A stretch of 64,000 bases of DNA from Ophthalmolycus amberensis. Taxonomy: Eukaryota; Chordata; Actinopteri; Perciformes; Zoarcidae. The notes below the pieces were generated by a model. That model was not told the origin of the DNA. It worked only from the letters and a program-made list of their open reading frames with translations, and searched no databases. Shown piece after piece: positions 11,660 through 23,747 of the stretch. The stretch spans positions 248,001 through 312,000 of the forward strand of contig JAFEUB010000909.1 in NCBI GenBank assembly GCA_024529925.1, written 5' to 3'. A program made the translations under genes and the position numbers. Each line of letters starts with the position of its first letter. Positions within the stretch are counted from its first letter, which is position 1.

Positions 11660-11862
11660 GTGTAGATGTGTAAATGTCACCGCTCACTGCTAATTGCTAC
11701 ACAAACTAATGAGCAACGTGCGTCGGAAATGGTGACGTAGTACAGAGAGCTTGACGTATATATCCTGCGACTTAGTGGTTGGCTTGGCAACAAGAGTAAC
11801 GTTAGCTAGGTTAGCTTAGTTAGTCGTTGACCAAAAGACACGGTTGTGTCTTATTGTCGAAG
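11660..11862. promoter_or_regulatory. Shared divergent promoter of smn1 and hspb11
   Basis: Only 203 bp separate the two start codons, which point away from each other, so the two 5' UTRs and core promoters must share this interval. It has several CpGs and contains two TGACGTA motifs (11732-11738 and 11752-11758), which resemble CRE/ATF half sites, and a near-consensus RFX X-box at 11778-11791. No clear TATA box is placed for either gene, although a TATATAT stretch lies near 11757-11763. Transcription start sites cannot be placed from sequence alone. Confidence 0.75.
11778..11791 (+). promoter_or_regulatory. Near-consensus RFX X-box upstream of hspb11
   Basis: The 14-mer GTTGGCTTGGCAAC matches the ciliary X-box GTTRCCATRGCAAC at 12 of 14 positions, with the right half-site GGCAAC intact. 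It lies 71 bp upstream of the hspb11 start codon. X-boxes bind RFX factors and typically sit close to the start of ciliary genes, so motif, position and gene function agree. Binding is inferred. Confidence 0.55.
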
Positions 11863-13668
11863 ATGATCGATTCCTCACTAAGTTCTTTGGGTGCAAAAGT
11901 TGTCCTCGCTGCATCCAGCGATGAGAATCACCCACCAGAAAACATCACTGACGGGTAAGTGTTAAATTAACGCTGTTTGTTTGTGAAATAACGCCAATGT
12001 TTTGTGAAAGTTGATGCCAGGTGTTCATTGTATTTCTACTGAATCTCAAACACATTGGATCAACGTTTGTTTGTCCCCTTTCACTCAGAAACACGACCAC
12101 GTTTTGGATGTCCACCGGGATGTTTCCTCAAGAGTTCATCATTCGCTTCGCTGAGTCCACGCAGATCTCTGCTGTGACAGTGGACAGCTATAATGGTATG
12201 AGGCTGTGACAGTGTCACACATACTGTTACTGTCAAATTAATTGTTTGAGTATTATTGTCTACTGTAAACACAGGTGGAGTCATTTTGAGATTTGACATT
12301 AAGTCAAGACTAAAGTCGTCTGGGACTCTGGGAAGTTTTTATTTATTTTTGATCAGTAGTGTTTGCAATCACAAGTAAAGATGTGTTTTATAGTATGACC
12401 AGTTAAGAAACACTATGCATTAATTTCCTCAAACTCTTTGGTTATATATGTGAATTAAACTTGTATTTACATTGTTAAAATCACAAAATATATTGGACAA
12501 GACCTTTGAAGGAGGAACAACATGAATGGAATAAATGTACATTAAAAGAAGACATCTATAAGCTAGCGGAGTCTATATCCATGCTGCCGACACTGAGTGC
12601 TTTGAGCTAACGTTAGAAGCTAACGCCAGCATGCTAACATGCTCAGTTATGCTCACAATAACAATGCTAACATGCTTCAGGTATGGTGTTGTTAGTTTAA
12701 AGCAAACATGTGCTAATTAGCAATTAACACAAAGTACAGCTGATGGTAATGTCATCAGATTTGCTGGTATTTGGTCATAAACCAAAGTATTGAACCTGAT
12801 GGTGGCGCTAGATGGAGATGAGATTACCAAAGTCCCGAGAGAGACTTAAAAATGTAAACCAAATTTCATGGCAATCCATCCACCAGTTGTTGAGACATTT
12901 TATTCAAAACCACAAATGTCAACCTCATGGTGGTGAAGAAAAGGATCACCGAAGTCATGAGGATACATCGTTTGGGAACCATGAATGTGTGTTGAAAATG
13001 TCATTGCAATCCATCCAATAGTTGTTGAGACATTTCAGTCTGGACTAAAGTGGTGGACAATAGAGCCATGCTAGACCGATAATATAGCACTTAAAGTGTA
13101 ATTAGCAATTTCACCACATTCAACACGTTCATTGCAAAAATAAATCTGTTTCTAGGCAGTAGTGGCAGACCAAAATGTTCACAGTTTGTCTTTTTTGTTG
13201 TTGCTAAAACCTAGTTTGTCAAAACCATTTATGGATATCTGGTTGTGTTTTTTTCTCTTGCAGTCAAGCATCTAAAGATAGAAAAGAACACCTCACCAAA
13301 TGCCTCGCAATTTGAGTCTGTTACAGAGCAAGGTAAGATGAACGTCCATCTACAGTATCATTGGTCAACACATTCGGTTTTAATGCTAAATATTTAAAAT
13401 TGGTATTAACAAAGTGATGTCTTGTAGAGTTTAAACACACAGAGGGACATCTTCAGTCAAACACTATTTTGGTAAGTCGAGTTAAAAAAATATTATCATG
13501 TAAAATATATAAATTTCTAGAGTTGACATATAAAACAACTAATTGTCTTTTTCTTCTATTTTCCAGCTAAATGGAAGCAATGCAACGCACCTTCGTTTTA
13601 TCATCACTTCGGGATATGATCACTTCGTCTCAGTGCACAGAGTCAGTGTACAAAATGTACAAACTTGA
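11863..13668 (+). CDS. hspb11: Intraflagellar transport protein 25 (HSPB11), 5 coding exons
   Basis: IFT25 forms a heterodimer with IFT27 in the IFT-B complex and helps export Hedgehog signalling components from cilia. Coding exons are 11863-11954, 12089-12195, 13264-13332, 13428-13471 and 13567-13668, totalling 414 nt (137 aa plus stop); human is 144 aa. All borders are GT-AG and phases agree. The protein is a single galactose-binding-like jelly-roll domain. Diagnostic stretches are SSDENHPPENITDG (exon 1), FWMSTGMFPQEFII (exon 2), LKIEKN (exon 3), HTEGHLQ (exon 4) and HLRFIITSGYDHFVSVH (exon 5), each aligning with human HSPB11 as I remember it. The gene is head to head with smn1. Intron 2 (12196-13263) holds a dispersed repeat. 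Despite the HSPB name it is not an alpha-crystallin-type heat-shock protein. Confidence 0.95.
12560..13110. repeat. Dispersed teleost repeat in hspb11 intron 2
   Basis: The GCTAACATGCT motif recurs near 12630 and 12665. Two diverged copies of a block containing AATCCATCCA and GTTGTTGAGACATTT lie at about 12860-12900 and 13008-13036. This phrasing is common in fish introns, but I cannot assign a superfamily. Confidence 0.6.
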
Positions 13669-13677
13669 TAGTTGTGA

Positions 13678-13683
13678 ATTAAA
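13678..13683 (+). promoter_or_regulatory. hspb11 poly(A) signal ATTAAA
   Basis: ATTAAA begins 9 nt after the TGA stop (13666-13668), and a GT-rich stretch begins about 5 nt further on, as expected for a downstream element. If used, the 3' UTR would be only about 30-40 nt. Confidence 0.6.
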
Positions 13684-13781
13684 GCCCTGTGTGTGTACGT
13701 ATATATGGCTTTATGGCATTTTTTGACCAGTGTTCATATGAGTAGATCTCATTGTAGATCTCATTGTATGCTGTTTAGATA

Positions 13782-13787
13782 ACACAC

Positions 13788-13838
<51 letters not shown>
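13782..13838. repeat. (CA)n microsatellite
   Basis: Long CA run with one CG interruption, just downstream of hspb11. Confidence 0.95.
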
Positions 13839-13839
<1 letters not shown>

Positions 13840-14437
13840 CTTGTCCCTCGTGGCAGACAGCTGTCAAACAGTAACTTAGAATCTGATAAGCATATTCCAC
13901 GAATATTCAATTAATGCATGTCTAAACAAAATGAATGTTATCATCTTAATCTTATCAGTGAGGTTGTAATTGCAGCCAAATCATATGGTTGAAAGCTATA
14001 TTGAATTTTGAAATCTCCCCTCAACGTCTGAAATTAGCTTGAACTCATTTTCTGTGTTTGTGGTTATTTAATGCTATGGATTCACTCACGGGGCTCTTTA
14101 TTGCACATTCAAATGTTCCTAGCTAATTTCACAAGGTGATAGTTGGCAAAGCTTTACAATAGAATAGTTGGATTGTGATGAATGGTAGAATTACTTACAA
14201 AGGAAGTTTCTCTCTGTGTGAGAAATAGAGTTAATTAACAAATTTTGAGCAGTTGGGGCTTAAATTGGCATCCGGACAGCCCCCCCCCCCCATGAGCAGA
14301 ATTTGACATCCCCATAGAAATGGGAATGCAGCTGGGGGGCTCGGCAACCAGATGGTTTCCCAGCCAACCCGAAAGTCTCTAAAGACTGCGGGCCTATTCA
14401 CACAAAGTACTCCAGCCACCTCCTGTACTTATATCTC

Positions 14438-14438
<1 letters not shown>

Positions 14439-14468
<30 letters not shown>
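14439..14468. repeat. (AC)n microsatellite
   Basis: 15 AC units. Confidence 0.95.
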
Positions 14469-14470
<2 letters not shown>

Positions 14471-17400
14471 GCACTCAAACTGACTCCTATCTACCTCTCT
14501 TGCCATTTCAACTTGTCGGTAGCAAAGGGTTCAGCGGTGTGCGAGGACCCTTTGGGACTCCCTCCCCAATTACTTTGCTGACTGTGGAGGAGCTTGGGGA
14601 TTTGCTGAGGCTGTTTGCTGTAGCTTGGTCTGCATGCAGGGCTCCAAATATACCAATACAAATATGAAATACGTGCCTGAATAACCAGCCCCCTGATATT
14701 GTAGAGCAACTAATTGCTTAGGGGTATGGCTGGGATATAGCACATTTGAGTATGTGAGTGTGTAATGAGTGCAAGGTAGAAACTGATACAGTGTTATTGA
14801 CTCATCTATTATTTGCAGGTATGGAATATTTATTATAATGTTAGAGGTGAGGGAACTGAACTGAAGTGTGAACTCCCTTTTCATAGGAGAACAATGATAT
14901 ATTTTCCACAGTTTATATTGTGAATTTATTACATTTGTTTGCTGTGAATATTTCAGCAGAGATGGCTATTTTGCATGTTGAACAGGTTTGCAAACGCGCC
15001 TCCCCATTACTAATGAATTCAGGCCCTTTTGTGCTTGACTGTCAGCCGATCAGGAGAATCACAGCAGGATATGAGTGCATTATTATCATGTTACTGCAGG
15101 GCAGGGCTAAATTATCACCCCATGTCTTCTGACGCCTGCCTAACTGCTTCCCAATCGCACATCAGCTGGCATCAGCTGGACGAAAACTCTGTATGTTCAG
15201 CTGAGTCCGTACAAAGAGATGTATATCATTACCGTTGCAAAACCCCAAAATGGTTGATTTTTGAAAAAGATAAATAAAATTGAAAGCTTGAATTAAATAA
15301 AAGTTATAAAACCCCCGTTTTCATCTATTCTGCTGGTAACGCACACTAAAGCACATGACAACATTGCAGCAAGGGTCTGTGTTTATTCTTTACAATCATG
15401 TAATCCTCTGTGATGTTTCTTTACTTTGAGTAAGGAATCCCATCGTCCAGTCGGCTCTGTTGTTTTCTTTCATGTCAAACCAGCAACTTTGAATTTCTTG
15501 TTATCTTTTCTGTGTGGTCCTCCATTCATGTCAGTGACGGAGCCACGCGTACTGACAATGGGCTTTAATTTGATTTCAGTTTTGATTTGGTCCAATCTGC
15601 TTTGTAATGACAGAAGATGAGCTGGAAAGAGCTGCTGGATGAGGACGGAAACACTATAAAGGCAGGAATTAGATGATTTGGCGGGGTAGGAAAACAATCT
15701 TCTCATTATTTAAGTCCAAAAGGAATGGAGAATGATAATGAGGGATTGACAAAGAGCGCAGTTGAAGACGGCTTTGAATATATATCAATAGCATTCATAT
15801 TTATTTATGAATCCAGCATTTGCTTGTGAAGTTGTGCAATAAAAGGGTAGTTTGACAAACCTCATTTTTCAGAATCTAATACCTCTAAATATTTATAGCC
15901 GCACTAATGGCTATTGTGATGTGGTGTACTCGATCACAAGTATTCACCCATGAACCTTTCAAGTGCAGGCAGCTTTAGCAATCATTAAAAGCCAACATAA
16001 AGCAGATTAATATGCCTGTTGATGTTTGAACACAGATGGATCGGACCGTCGTGTTTCTCTGGCAGAAAGAGCCTCAGTGAACAACATTGTTCCTGAGATC
16101 GATGTTAAATTCTTGTTTAGATAAACAGAGTTTTAGAATACAGCAAAGTAAAATAGCAAAAGTGTAAGAACGAGCACAGATGCACAAATGACAGACATTT
16201 GCTGATTTTTAAATCACCTGTGTTTGCACCCTAGCATGTTTGTTGGTACTGATTTCCTATTATATTTCACTGAGGCTTTTTTACCCAAAGATGTACAAGA
16301 GTTTCATTTCATCAATTGAAGTCCAAGAATGTTTCACCAGAGCCATAGCTGCACTATCAACCGTCCTTTTGCTGTTTCCCTATTTGACCACTTCTCTGCG
16401 CTAAGGACCAGAGTAAGGGCTGTAAAACACTTTTGAGTTTGAGTGCCCTCGGTTACAGCACCTCACCTCATAGTTCCATTTGTTCTGTCTGCCTCCAAAT
16501 CTCTCCCGACCTGATGTGGTAATGTAATGTAATGGTGGGTAGCTGAGCAATCTCAAGCAGCTTCATTATAGAGATTGCCACACATTCTTGACCAGCGCAG
16601 TGTGTGCAGATATTTCTGCCTGATAGTCTATGTGAGCCCCTGAGTATTGAGTGGGTGGAGTAGTTAAACTTTTGCTTCACAAGCTACTTTGCCCTTGTGG
16701 GAAGTGGAATAGCTCCAAAATAGCAGCGCCAAATGTCCAAGTGGAACAGTGCCAGCTAACTCTCACAAAGTTAGATGAACAATGGAGGGAGCGAGATAGA
16801 CAATACCGGGAGATTACCCTTTTTTCCTTCGTTTTTCTCTTCAAATATTTGTATTATTGTATTCTGTCCCGCATCGTTTAATCTCTTTCTCTCTCTCCAA
16901 ACCCACGCAGAACAGAAAGTGAATCCCAAAATTTGCATTTGCCCTTGGTATCTGTCAGAGGTGTTCTCTGGTGTGTATAATGTATTATGTGCACTTCTGT
17001 ATCAGGAATGAACAGGTCAGGCATAAGGTTTGCTTTAACAAATTGCTGGTTTCATGCACACTCAGACAACGCAGTAACACCGTCCACCTGTTCACAGTGT
17101 CCGTCATCGACACAGCAAGCCTGAATTTATCATGAAATATTATGTCAGTGATATGTCTGTTCAGTGGAGTGATGGTTGTCGTACGAGTGGTATTAGGATC
17201 TATCATGGCACCTGAATTGACACATGTGATGGCACTGCTTTGCAGAATCAATTTACTGTGTCGTTGAAATGTTCTCAGTAACAGAAAGTTTGAGTTCATC
17301 CAGAGAATGACGAAAACATACAGATGATATAATAAAATAGATCTACTGCAGTACAGTGCATATTGAGTTAACTTTTCCCTGTTGATTTGAATTGAATGAA

Positions 17401-18066
17401 AATACATTATTTTAACATGTATTTTGAAGTGCAAAACACTTTTACATTGGTGGAAATAACAAATATTCACATCATGATACCTGTGAATTGCTTTGAAATG
17501 ACTCATAAAATGGTTTTGAACAGTTTTTCATGCACAAACCCTCTAACAATGGACAGTGTGTGAACAAACAGTAACATGGATATACTCTACAAGGCAAAGT
17601 CTATCAAGGTTCAAGACCCCAGACACACAGATGATAAATCACTGCCATTTGCCCTGCTGGAAGGGACAGATGTTAAGCCACTATCATGCTTCTCATGTGT
17701 TACCACCAGTAATTAATCATGAATCAAATAAATCAGCTTTCACTGAGCAACTAATAAATGGTGTTTTAACTACAAACGTGTGCACGATTTGAACTAGTGA
17801 TCCTGTTAGACAACATGGTAAAAAACACAATCTCATTTGAACATTAAATAACTTAGTGTTTACTTTTAAACAAGTACTAACAGTGTCCTCACAAAGTTTT
17901 TTTGTGACCTGGAAACAAAATACACAAGATTGTGCACATTCTATTAAATAACCCTTGTAAAACACTAATTAGCAGTGAAAAATCTCTTGCAGTTATAATA
18001 TCATAAATATCTGTGGTGAAAAAATAGCCAAGTGCCCAGTTCACTGAACGTGTGTGAGTGCTTCCA

Positions 18067-21000
18067 TTAAATCTCTGTTGCAATAACGTCGTCGTACGTT
18101 TGTAACCCTGAGCTGTAGTTGATGTCCATGCCGAGCTCTGTCCGGCTCTCCAGTTCAGCGGTCAGTTCCTTCAGGATCCTCTCCAGGTCCTGGTTCTTCT
18201 TGTGCATCTGCAGGTAGTTGATCTGGAGCTGCTTCTGGTACTTGATGACCCTGTCTTTCTCCTTGTTCCATGTTAGTCTCTCCTGCTCAAAGCTGTTAGC
18301 CAGCCTCTCCTGTGTGTCCTTCTGCTCCCTGAGCTGCTGTTTCAGTCTCTCCACTTCTCTCTGGAGTGATTCTGTGGCAATGTGTCCGCTGCTCTCCTCC
18401 TCATGGCCCTGGGCGGGGTTGTCGGAGCCTTGGATTAGTCTTTCCAAGGCCTGGGTCCGGGCATGGGCCTCAAGTTGCAAACTTTGCCTCAGCCTCCGCT
18501 CTTTGGCCATGGCAAGATCCTGTTTCATTCCCTGAATGTCTTCCTCCAGTTTGCCCACTTTCTCTCTCAGCAAATCCGCCTCATTCTTCTTGCGCTGAAG
18601 TTCATTTTGGCACACCTTAATTAAAAATGGAAATTGGCAGCAATTAAGCAGACTGTTTTGCTTGCTGTAACAGGGTCTAATAAAATGAAGTGTAAGCTCA
18701 CTTATTTAGACTGTGATTATATAAGTCTGCTAAAACATGGACATGGAAAACACTCTGAAGGTCACAGTTGAGTGTAGCACTAGCACATAATAGCAGGTAT
18801 CTCTGTGCTCAGTGCTTTGGTCTTATTAGCACTCTGCATCTATTTTATTCCCACCTCCTTATTTGAATGCCATGCTGGAATGAATTGCCATTGAATCATG
18901 AACTGACTAACCTCAACCTCTATGGTGCGAGAGCGCAGTTTGTCATCATGGTCTTTATTCTGTCTCTCGAGTATCTCCATCTTTGCTGTGTTCTCCTTCA
19001 GTGATGCTCTGAAGCAAACTATCTCGTTTAGCTTGCGGCGGACGTCCGCCTGGCAGTCTCTCAGTTGCTGCTTCAACAATGAGATCTCCCCAGTCTTCTG
19101 GCACACCTACATTCATACAGGGACAATTATGAAGATGAACCAGTCAGAGTAATAATGTGTATGACGTACCTCACACTGGCAGTTAAAGGGGGAAAAAAAA
19201 ATCAACGGATACTGTTATACTGTTAATTATGTGCAAGGCTTCCTATACTGTATATCTTTACAATTATGGATTTTGTTCATCCCCCATAATGATACCACCC
19301 AGCACAGTGACACTGAGATGCAGAATATTTGGCCATTAATGGCATGAAGGACAGTAAGTATTAGTGACTTATATTCCGTTGTAAAACATAATATGACGAT
19401 AGAATTCATTAAGGCTACTTTTTTTTTACGTAATTCCAAAAGCAAGCTAAATATTTAAATAACTGAAACAATCTGCAGGCTGCTCAACCGGCTGTAAACA
19501 CAAAATTGACATATTATCAGCATACACATAAAGGCATTGTTGGTAGAGGTGTTAACAAACAGTTTCCTATTTGGATCCAGCAGACACGGATCAAACAGTT
19601 GTTTGTTGTGGCAAAATAGCTGCAAACGGGTCTGATGAGAGCGCTGGTACTGAACCTAAACAGTGGAGTTGCGGGCCATAAAAGCAAAACATGAGCTGAA
19701 AGATGCTAAAAAGCTCAATTGGGTTGAGGAGAACTGCAGAGTTGGTGATTAGTCTCTGTAGGTTCATCCCTTCAAGAGATCTCTTTCACATTACACGCAG
19801 TCATTTGAACCATTGGTTATATAAAAAAATCTATTATATGAACACTTTTATGATGGATTTCTGTTTCTTATTATGCATAGTGGTGGATTTTTCCCCCACT
19901 GATAGAAGAGCATTATGTTCCCACACCTCCTCAGCAGCCTTCAAGGTTGTACCAGATTGTATTCTATGCTACAAGCTTTCAAACCCAACTGATATCGCTG
20001 GACTCATGACTCACCTCCCATTGAGTTTCCTCCAGTGTCGGAGCGAGCTGTGTGCTCTCTGTCGCATAAGTCCTGAGTCTGAGTTCAATAAGATCCTTCT
20101 CCCGGGTTAGCTTTGAGACATCATCCTGAAGCCTCTCCTTCTCCGCCTGTACAAGAGTTAATTTATCATTTCACTCATTAAGGTGTGGAGTTTTTATGCT
20201 TCTGCTACTGCTTTTTTTCTCAAATGAAATGAAGGTATAATACTGTATTTTAAAGCGAAAATTCACCACTTTTTATGTGTACAATCAGTTTTGATGGTAA
20301 ATGTAGTCGATTGAAGCAATAAATTCCTCAGTTCGGAGCGTCAAAATCCGTCATTTGATGTGAAAGTGACATAGTTGTATATGCAAGGAAGTATTACAGG
20401 CTATTTCAGCATGGATTTCTTGTGTTCGGCAGGGGGCGCACATGCTCTAGATAGCGCTCAAAATAAGAACTTCCTTGTTCTCTTCTCTAGTGTTGCAAAC
20501 AAGCTACGTTTCCAAAAACGTGTTTTGGCTGACTCGGATATTCAGCCGTAATCATTCAAGCCAGAGTATAAGGCCGAAGCAATGCAGCGGAGAGAGGCCG
20601 AGGCTATAGCTGCGGCTGCATTAGCCATGCAAGAGGATATGGCAGGCGGGAACCCTCCGGGTATCAGAAGCTTGTTCTCAATGCACATGTAGGCTCTGCC
20701 GGCATGGCTCCTCAAGCAGGAGAACTCAGCTTCTTCAGTCAATATAGCACGCATTGAGGAATGTATTGCTTCAATTGACTACACTTGCCGTTGATAATGA
20801 TTGGACATCCACATAAAAAGGTACCAAATTTTCCCTTTAATTCATAGAAACGGGGGAAGTGTTGTTGGGATGAAGATGAACCGGAAATCATCAGAGGTAC
20901 AAGAAAGAAAAGAGGATGTGTGCCGACCTGGAGCTGGCTGACCTGCAGCTGGAGTGCTTGCTGGGTTTTTGCGGCCATTTGGGACACTTGGCGTAGCTTT

Positions 21001-23747
21001 GTGGAGCAGCGCTGCTTCAGCCCCTCCATCTCCTCAGCACAGTACCTTTGTCTTTCCTCAAACAGCTGGCACGTGTCTACTTCCTTGTCTTCAAAACCCA
21101 CCTATTGCACGGTGAAGACATCTCAGTAAAAAGTATCACAGTTGTACAGTCTAACTACTGATAAAGAGGCACTGATCTTGATTATGAGCACATGCTGTTT
21201 TTTTAGTAAAGTGACAGCTTGATACCTGTAGCTCCTGCAGTTCAGTCTCTCTCTCCAGCAGCCTTTGTTCCAAACGTTCAATCAGTGACTCATCTGTGGT
21301 AATGGGGGAGCGAATCCCACCTGCAGTTTCACAGAGAGCGCTTGGCTCATCTGCAGAAAGCGGGGAGCCATCATCCCCATTAGCCTTAGATGCCAACCCT
21401 CCGCAGTTTAAACCAGCCCTGTAGCTACAGTCAAGGTTAGTGCTATTGCCGTTGACCCATGGAGGGAAATTGGGTTGTACTCCCTTGCTGAGGCTGTTTG
21501 CAGGAGCTGAGCTGCCATCACTGTGACTGACAGGGCCCGTGGAAGCACTAAGACTGCCGCTGGTGCTGTGGGTGGGCAGGCTAGACATAGAGTTACGTCC
21601 AGAGTCGGAGAGAGTCCCTAAAAGGAAAAGAAAAGGCATTTTACTTTAGTGTAATCTGGAGTTCAACTTGTAATAATCGAATTTTAAAGCCTCCGTTTAT
21701 CAATATGATATGGATAAAGACCTGAGAAGGTGTCTTGCTTGTGTCTGTTATCGGGGCTCCTTGCTTTCTCCAGAGGACAAAGGATGTCCAGGCTGTTGTG
21801 GCCTGTCTCTGTGGAGGATGTACTCCTGGGAATCACAGGCTTGAAGGCAGTGGAACGCACCAATGACTTCTCAGCAGAGGTCTAGAAGAGTGAAATGACA
21901 CATCGTCAGGGGTGCTCTTCCCAATTTTAGATTTTATATTCAGTGGCTCCTCTTAGCTTATACTGGGAGTACAAAGAGCCAAAGATGAGTCGCATTCTGA
22001 AACTTGAAAATCACAATGACTGGCTTTCACAGAGATAAATACTGTCACATAGTGGAAGTCTGTACAAGTGAAAGGGATAGATTTTTCTTTTTTATCAAGT
22101 ATTTTCATATTAGAACCACTGAAGTGTGCAGGATTGCTTCACTACAAGTTGGCAGTATTAAACGCCAGTAGTTGCAAGTAAAATTCACTAGACTGTCATA
22201 AAAGAGAAAACTAATTTCAAAGATGAACTCCGCCTGCCCCATCTGTGCTGTCCAAGAATGTCACCAGCAGTACCCTACCTCCCCTCCTCTCTGTCCTCCT
22301 CTCCTCTCCTCTGCATCCCACATCTCTTCCCCATGTGCTGTCTGAGGGAAGATGAATAGCCCTTCTCTATGATATTAATAATATGAGCTACTGCTGAAGT
22401 GTAAGAAGTAAAGCGTGTGAGCTCAGCATTCCTTCTCACTGACTTCATGACTGGGATGCCTTTCCTCATTTTTTTCTCTCTCTTTCCATCCCTCAAACTC
22501 TCGTTGGCCCCCGATCGCTCTCTCTCTCTTCTCTCTTATTCTCTGCTCTATCTCTTATAAAGCTGCTTCCTATTCCTCTCCTTTCTCAGCCTCCTGCCCC
22601 CGAGGAATAAAGACCGATTGAATGAGACTCCATTTGCCTATGAATTCTTGGCACAGAAATGACTTCACTGAGAAGATCAAGGCATTCTTAGGTCATTAAT
22701 CTGGGAGGGGGTGATTAATAAGCTGGGAAGGTTCAACACAAGTTGTGAGGAATGGTTGCTACCAATTAAACTACCTGCGGTGCATGTTTTATCCTCAACT
22801 TCACTGAGAGGCTTTCAAAGTCTTTTGCAGTTCTGCCACACGACTTCTAAATGTTTGTAAGAATAACCATAACTGTTCCAGTCAAGTAAAGCACAGCAGA
22901 GCTAAATTTGATGAGGCAATGAAAATGGACATGAAATCATAATCTCAGTTAATATCTGATATATCTATTAAGTATTGGTTTTGTACAGTATAAACAAATA
23001 CAAGAGTAGCTGGCAGGTTCATTTTGTTACCTTTGCACAGAGCCAGGCTAGCCCTGTTTCCAGTCTTTATGCTAAGCTAAGCTAACCCTCTGCTGGCTTC
23101 AGCTACACATTTACTGTACAAATGTAAGTTTTTCATTAATCTTCTCAAATAACACGTGGCAGGAAAGCAATTATAGATATTTCCCCAAAATGCTGTACCT
23201 ACTTTTACTTTAAATTCTAATTGTACCATTTAAGTGAAGCACGAGAGTGGAAACACTGGACATTTTGCTCACCCTGTAGGTCATTTTTCCTGGCATGAGC
23301 AGCAGTTTGGGTTGCAGTCGCCCATCTGATTCCCCATCTCTGTTCTTTCCACCTGCCTTATCTTCCATCGATGCCCCTCTATGGTGTACTGACCTCGGTT
23401 TATGGCTCACCTTATAGGGAACAGGATACACATGTTATGATTTGTAACTGCATATATGTGCAATATATTTCTTACGAACTAAGATGATAGTTTTGATGTC
23501 ATCGGATGGCACATACTTTGATGTAAAAAAAATCTTCACTTCGACCTGACCGGGAGTGCGACAGGCCTTTAGGGGGCCGAGTGGTGGACGAGGAGCCCTG
23601 AGTGAAGCCACACTTCAGTAGCTCGTCAAGGCTGCAACCTCCACTCTTTCTATGAGGACTTATTCCCTTTTTTAGCCTATGTTCAGATGCCTTGCAGTGT
23701 TTACTGTTAAGGCTGTTGCTGTTGACGAGGCTGCTGACACTGCCCAT
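18067..23747 (-). CDS. lzts1: Leucine zipper putative tumor suppressor 1 (LZTS1/FEZ1), 8 coding exons
   Basis: LZTS1 is a coiled-coil scaffold linked to cell-cycle control, microtubules and postsynaptic densities. Coding exons are 23747-23517, 23410-23273, 21881-21722, 21617-21226, 21101-20928, 20146-20015, 19106-18912 and 18615-18067, totalling 1,971 nt (656 aa); human is 596 aa. All borders are GT-AG and in phase. The N-terminus MGSVSSLVNSNSLNSKHCKA is near-identical to human LZTS1 and carries an N-myristoylation Gly2. Exon 1 ends in the conserved SEDFFYIK. Exon 4 has LSDSGRNSMSSLPTHSTS. Exons 5-8 form the long Fez1 coiled coil, including EISLLKQQL and NELQRKKNEADLLREKV. The C-terminus is YDDVIATEI, a class I PDZ ligand (T-E-I). 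The N- and C-termini favour LZTS1 over LZTS2, LZTS3 or N4BP3. A strong splice acceptor ends 4 nt before the ATG, so a non-coding 5' exon lies upstream. Confidence 0.95.
20249..20842. mobile_element. DNA-transposon relic with about 80-bp terminal inverted repeats, lzts1 intron 5
   Basis: The left arm from 20249 (TTAAAGCGAAAATT, then CTTTTTATGTG, AATGTAGTC, ATTGAAGCAATA, ATTCCTCA) returns in reverse complement from about 20840 to 20757 with modest divergence. The interior (about 430 bp) has a CpG-rich stretch with an open frame, possibly a captured or eroded coding piece. The ends are TTAA-rich, so the target duplication is ambiguous and the superfamily is left open. Confidence 0.75.
22890..23200. 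repeat. Dispersed teleost repeat arm in lzts1 intron 2
   Basis: It contains CACAGAGCCAGGCTAG, CTGTTTCCAGTCTTTATGC, CTAAGCTAAGCTAAC and CTGCTGGCTTCAGCT. The same consensus appears at 41640-42160, so this is a member of that family with a single visible arm. Confidence 0.6.

Larger units (their letters stand above)
13710..18066. other. Intergenic gap between hspb11 and lzts1
   Basis: The two convergent gene ends (hspb11 plus strand, lzts1 minus strand) face each other across 4.4 kb. It holds (CA)n tracts at 13782-13838 and 14439-14468 and a C10 run near 14281-14290. A 173-codon minus-strand frame (16985-17506) has no recognisable family and an AT-driven composition, so I treat it as chance. 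The lzts1 3' UTR must occupy part of the right end. Confidence 0.55.

Noticed and set aside
16985..17506. 173-codon minus-strand open frame between hspb11 and lzts1
   Set aside because: It is the second longest uninterrupted frame in the window (after 18067-18615, the last lzts1 exon), but it is rich in Ile/Thr/His/Phe as expected from AT-rich DNA, shows no domain I recognise and has no clear splice partners.
18067..23747. Assignment to LZTS2, LZTS3 or N4BP3
   Set aside because: The N-terminus (MGSVSSL...SKHCKAS) and the internal LSDSGRNSMSSLPTHSTS and NELQRKKNEADLLREKV stretches match LZTS1 best, and the gfra2 neighbour supports 8p21 synteny.
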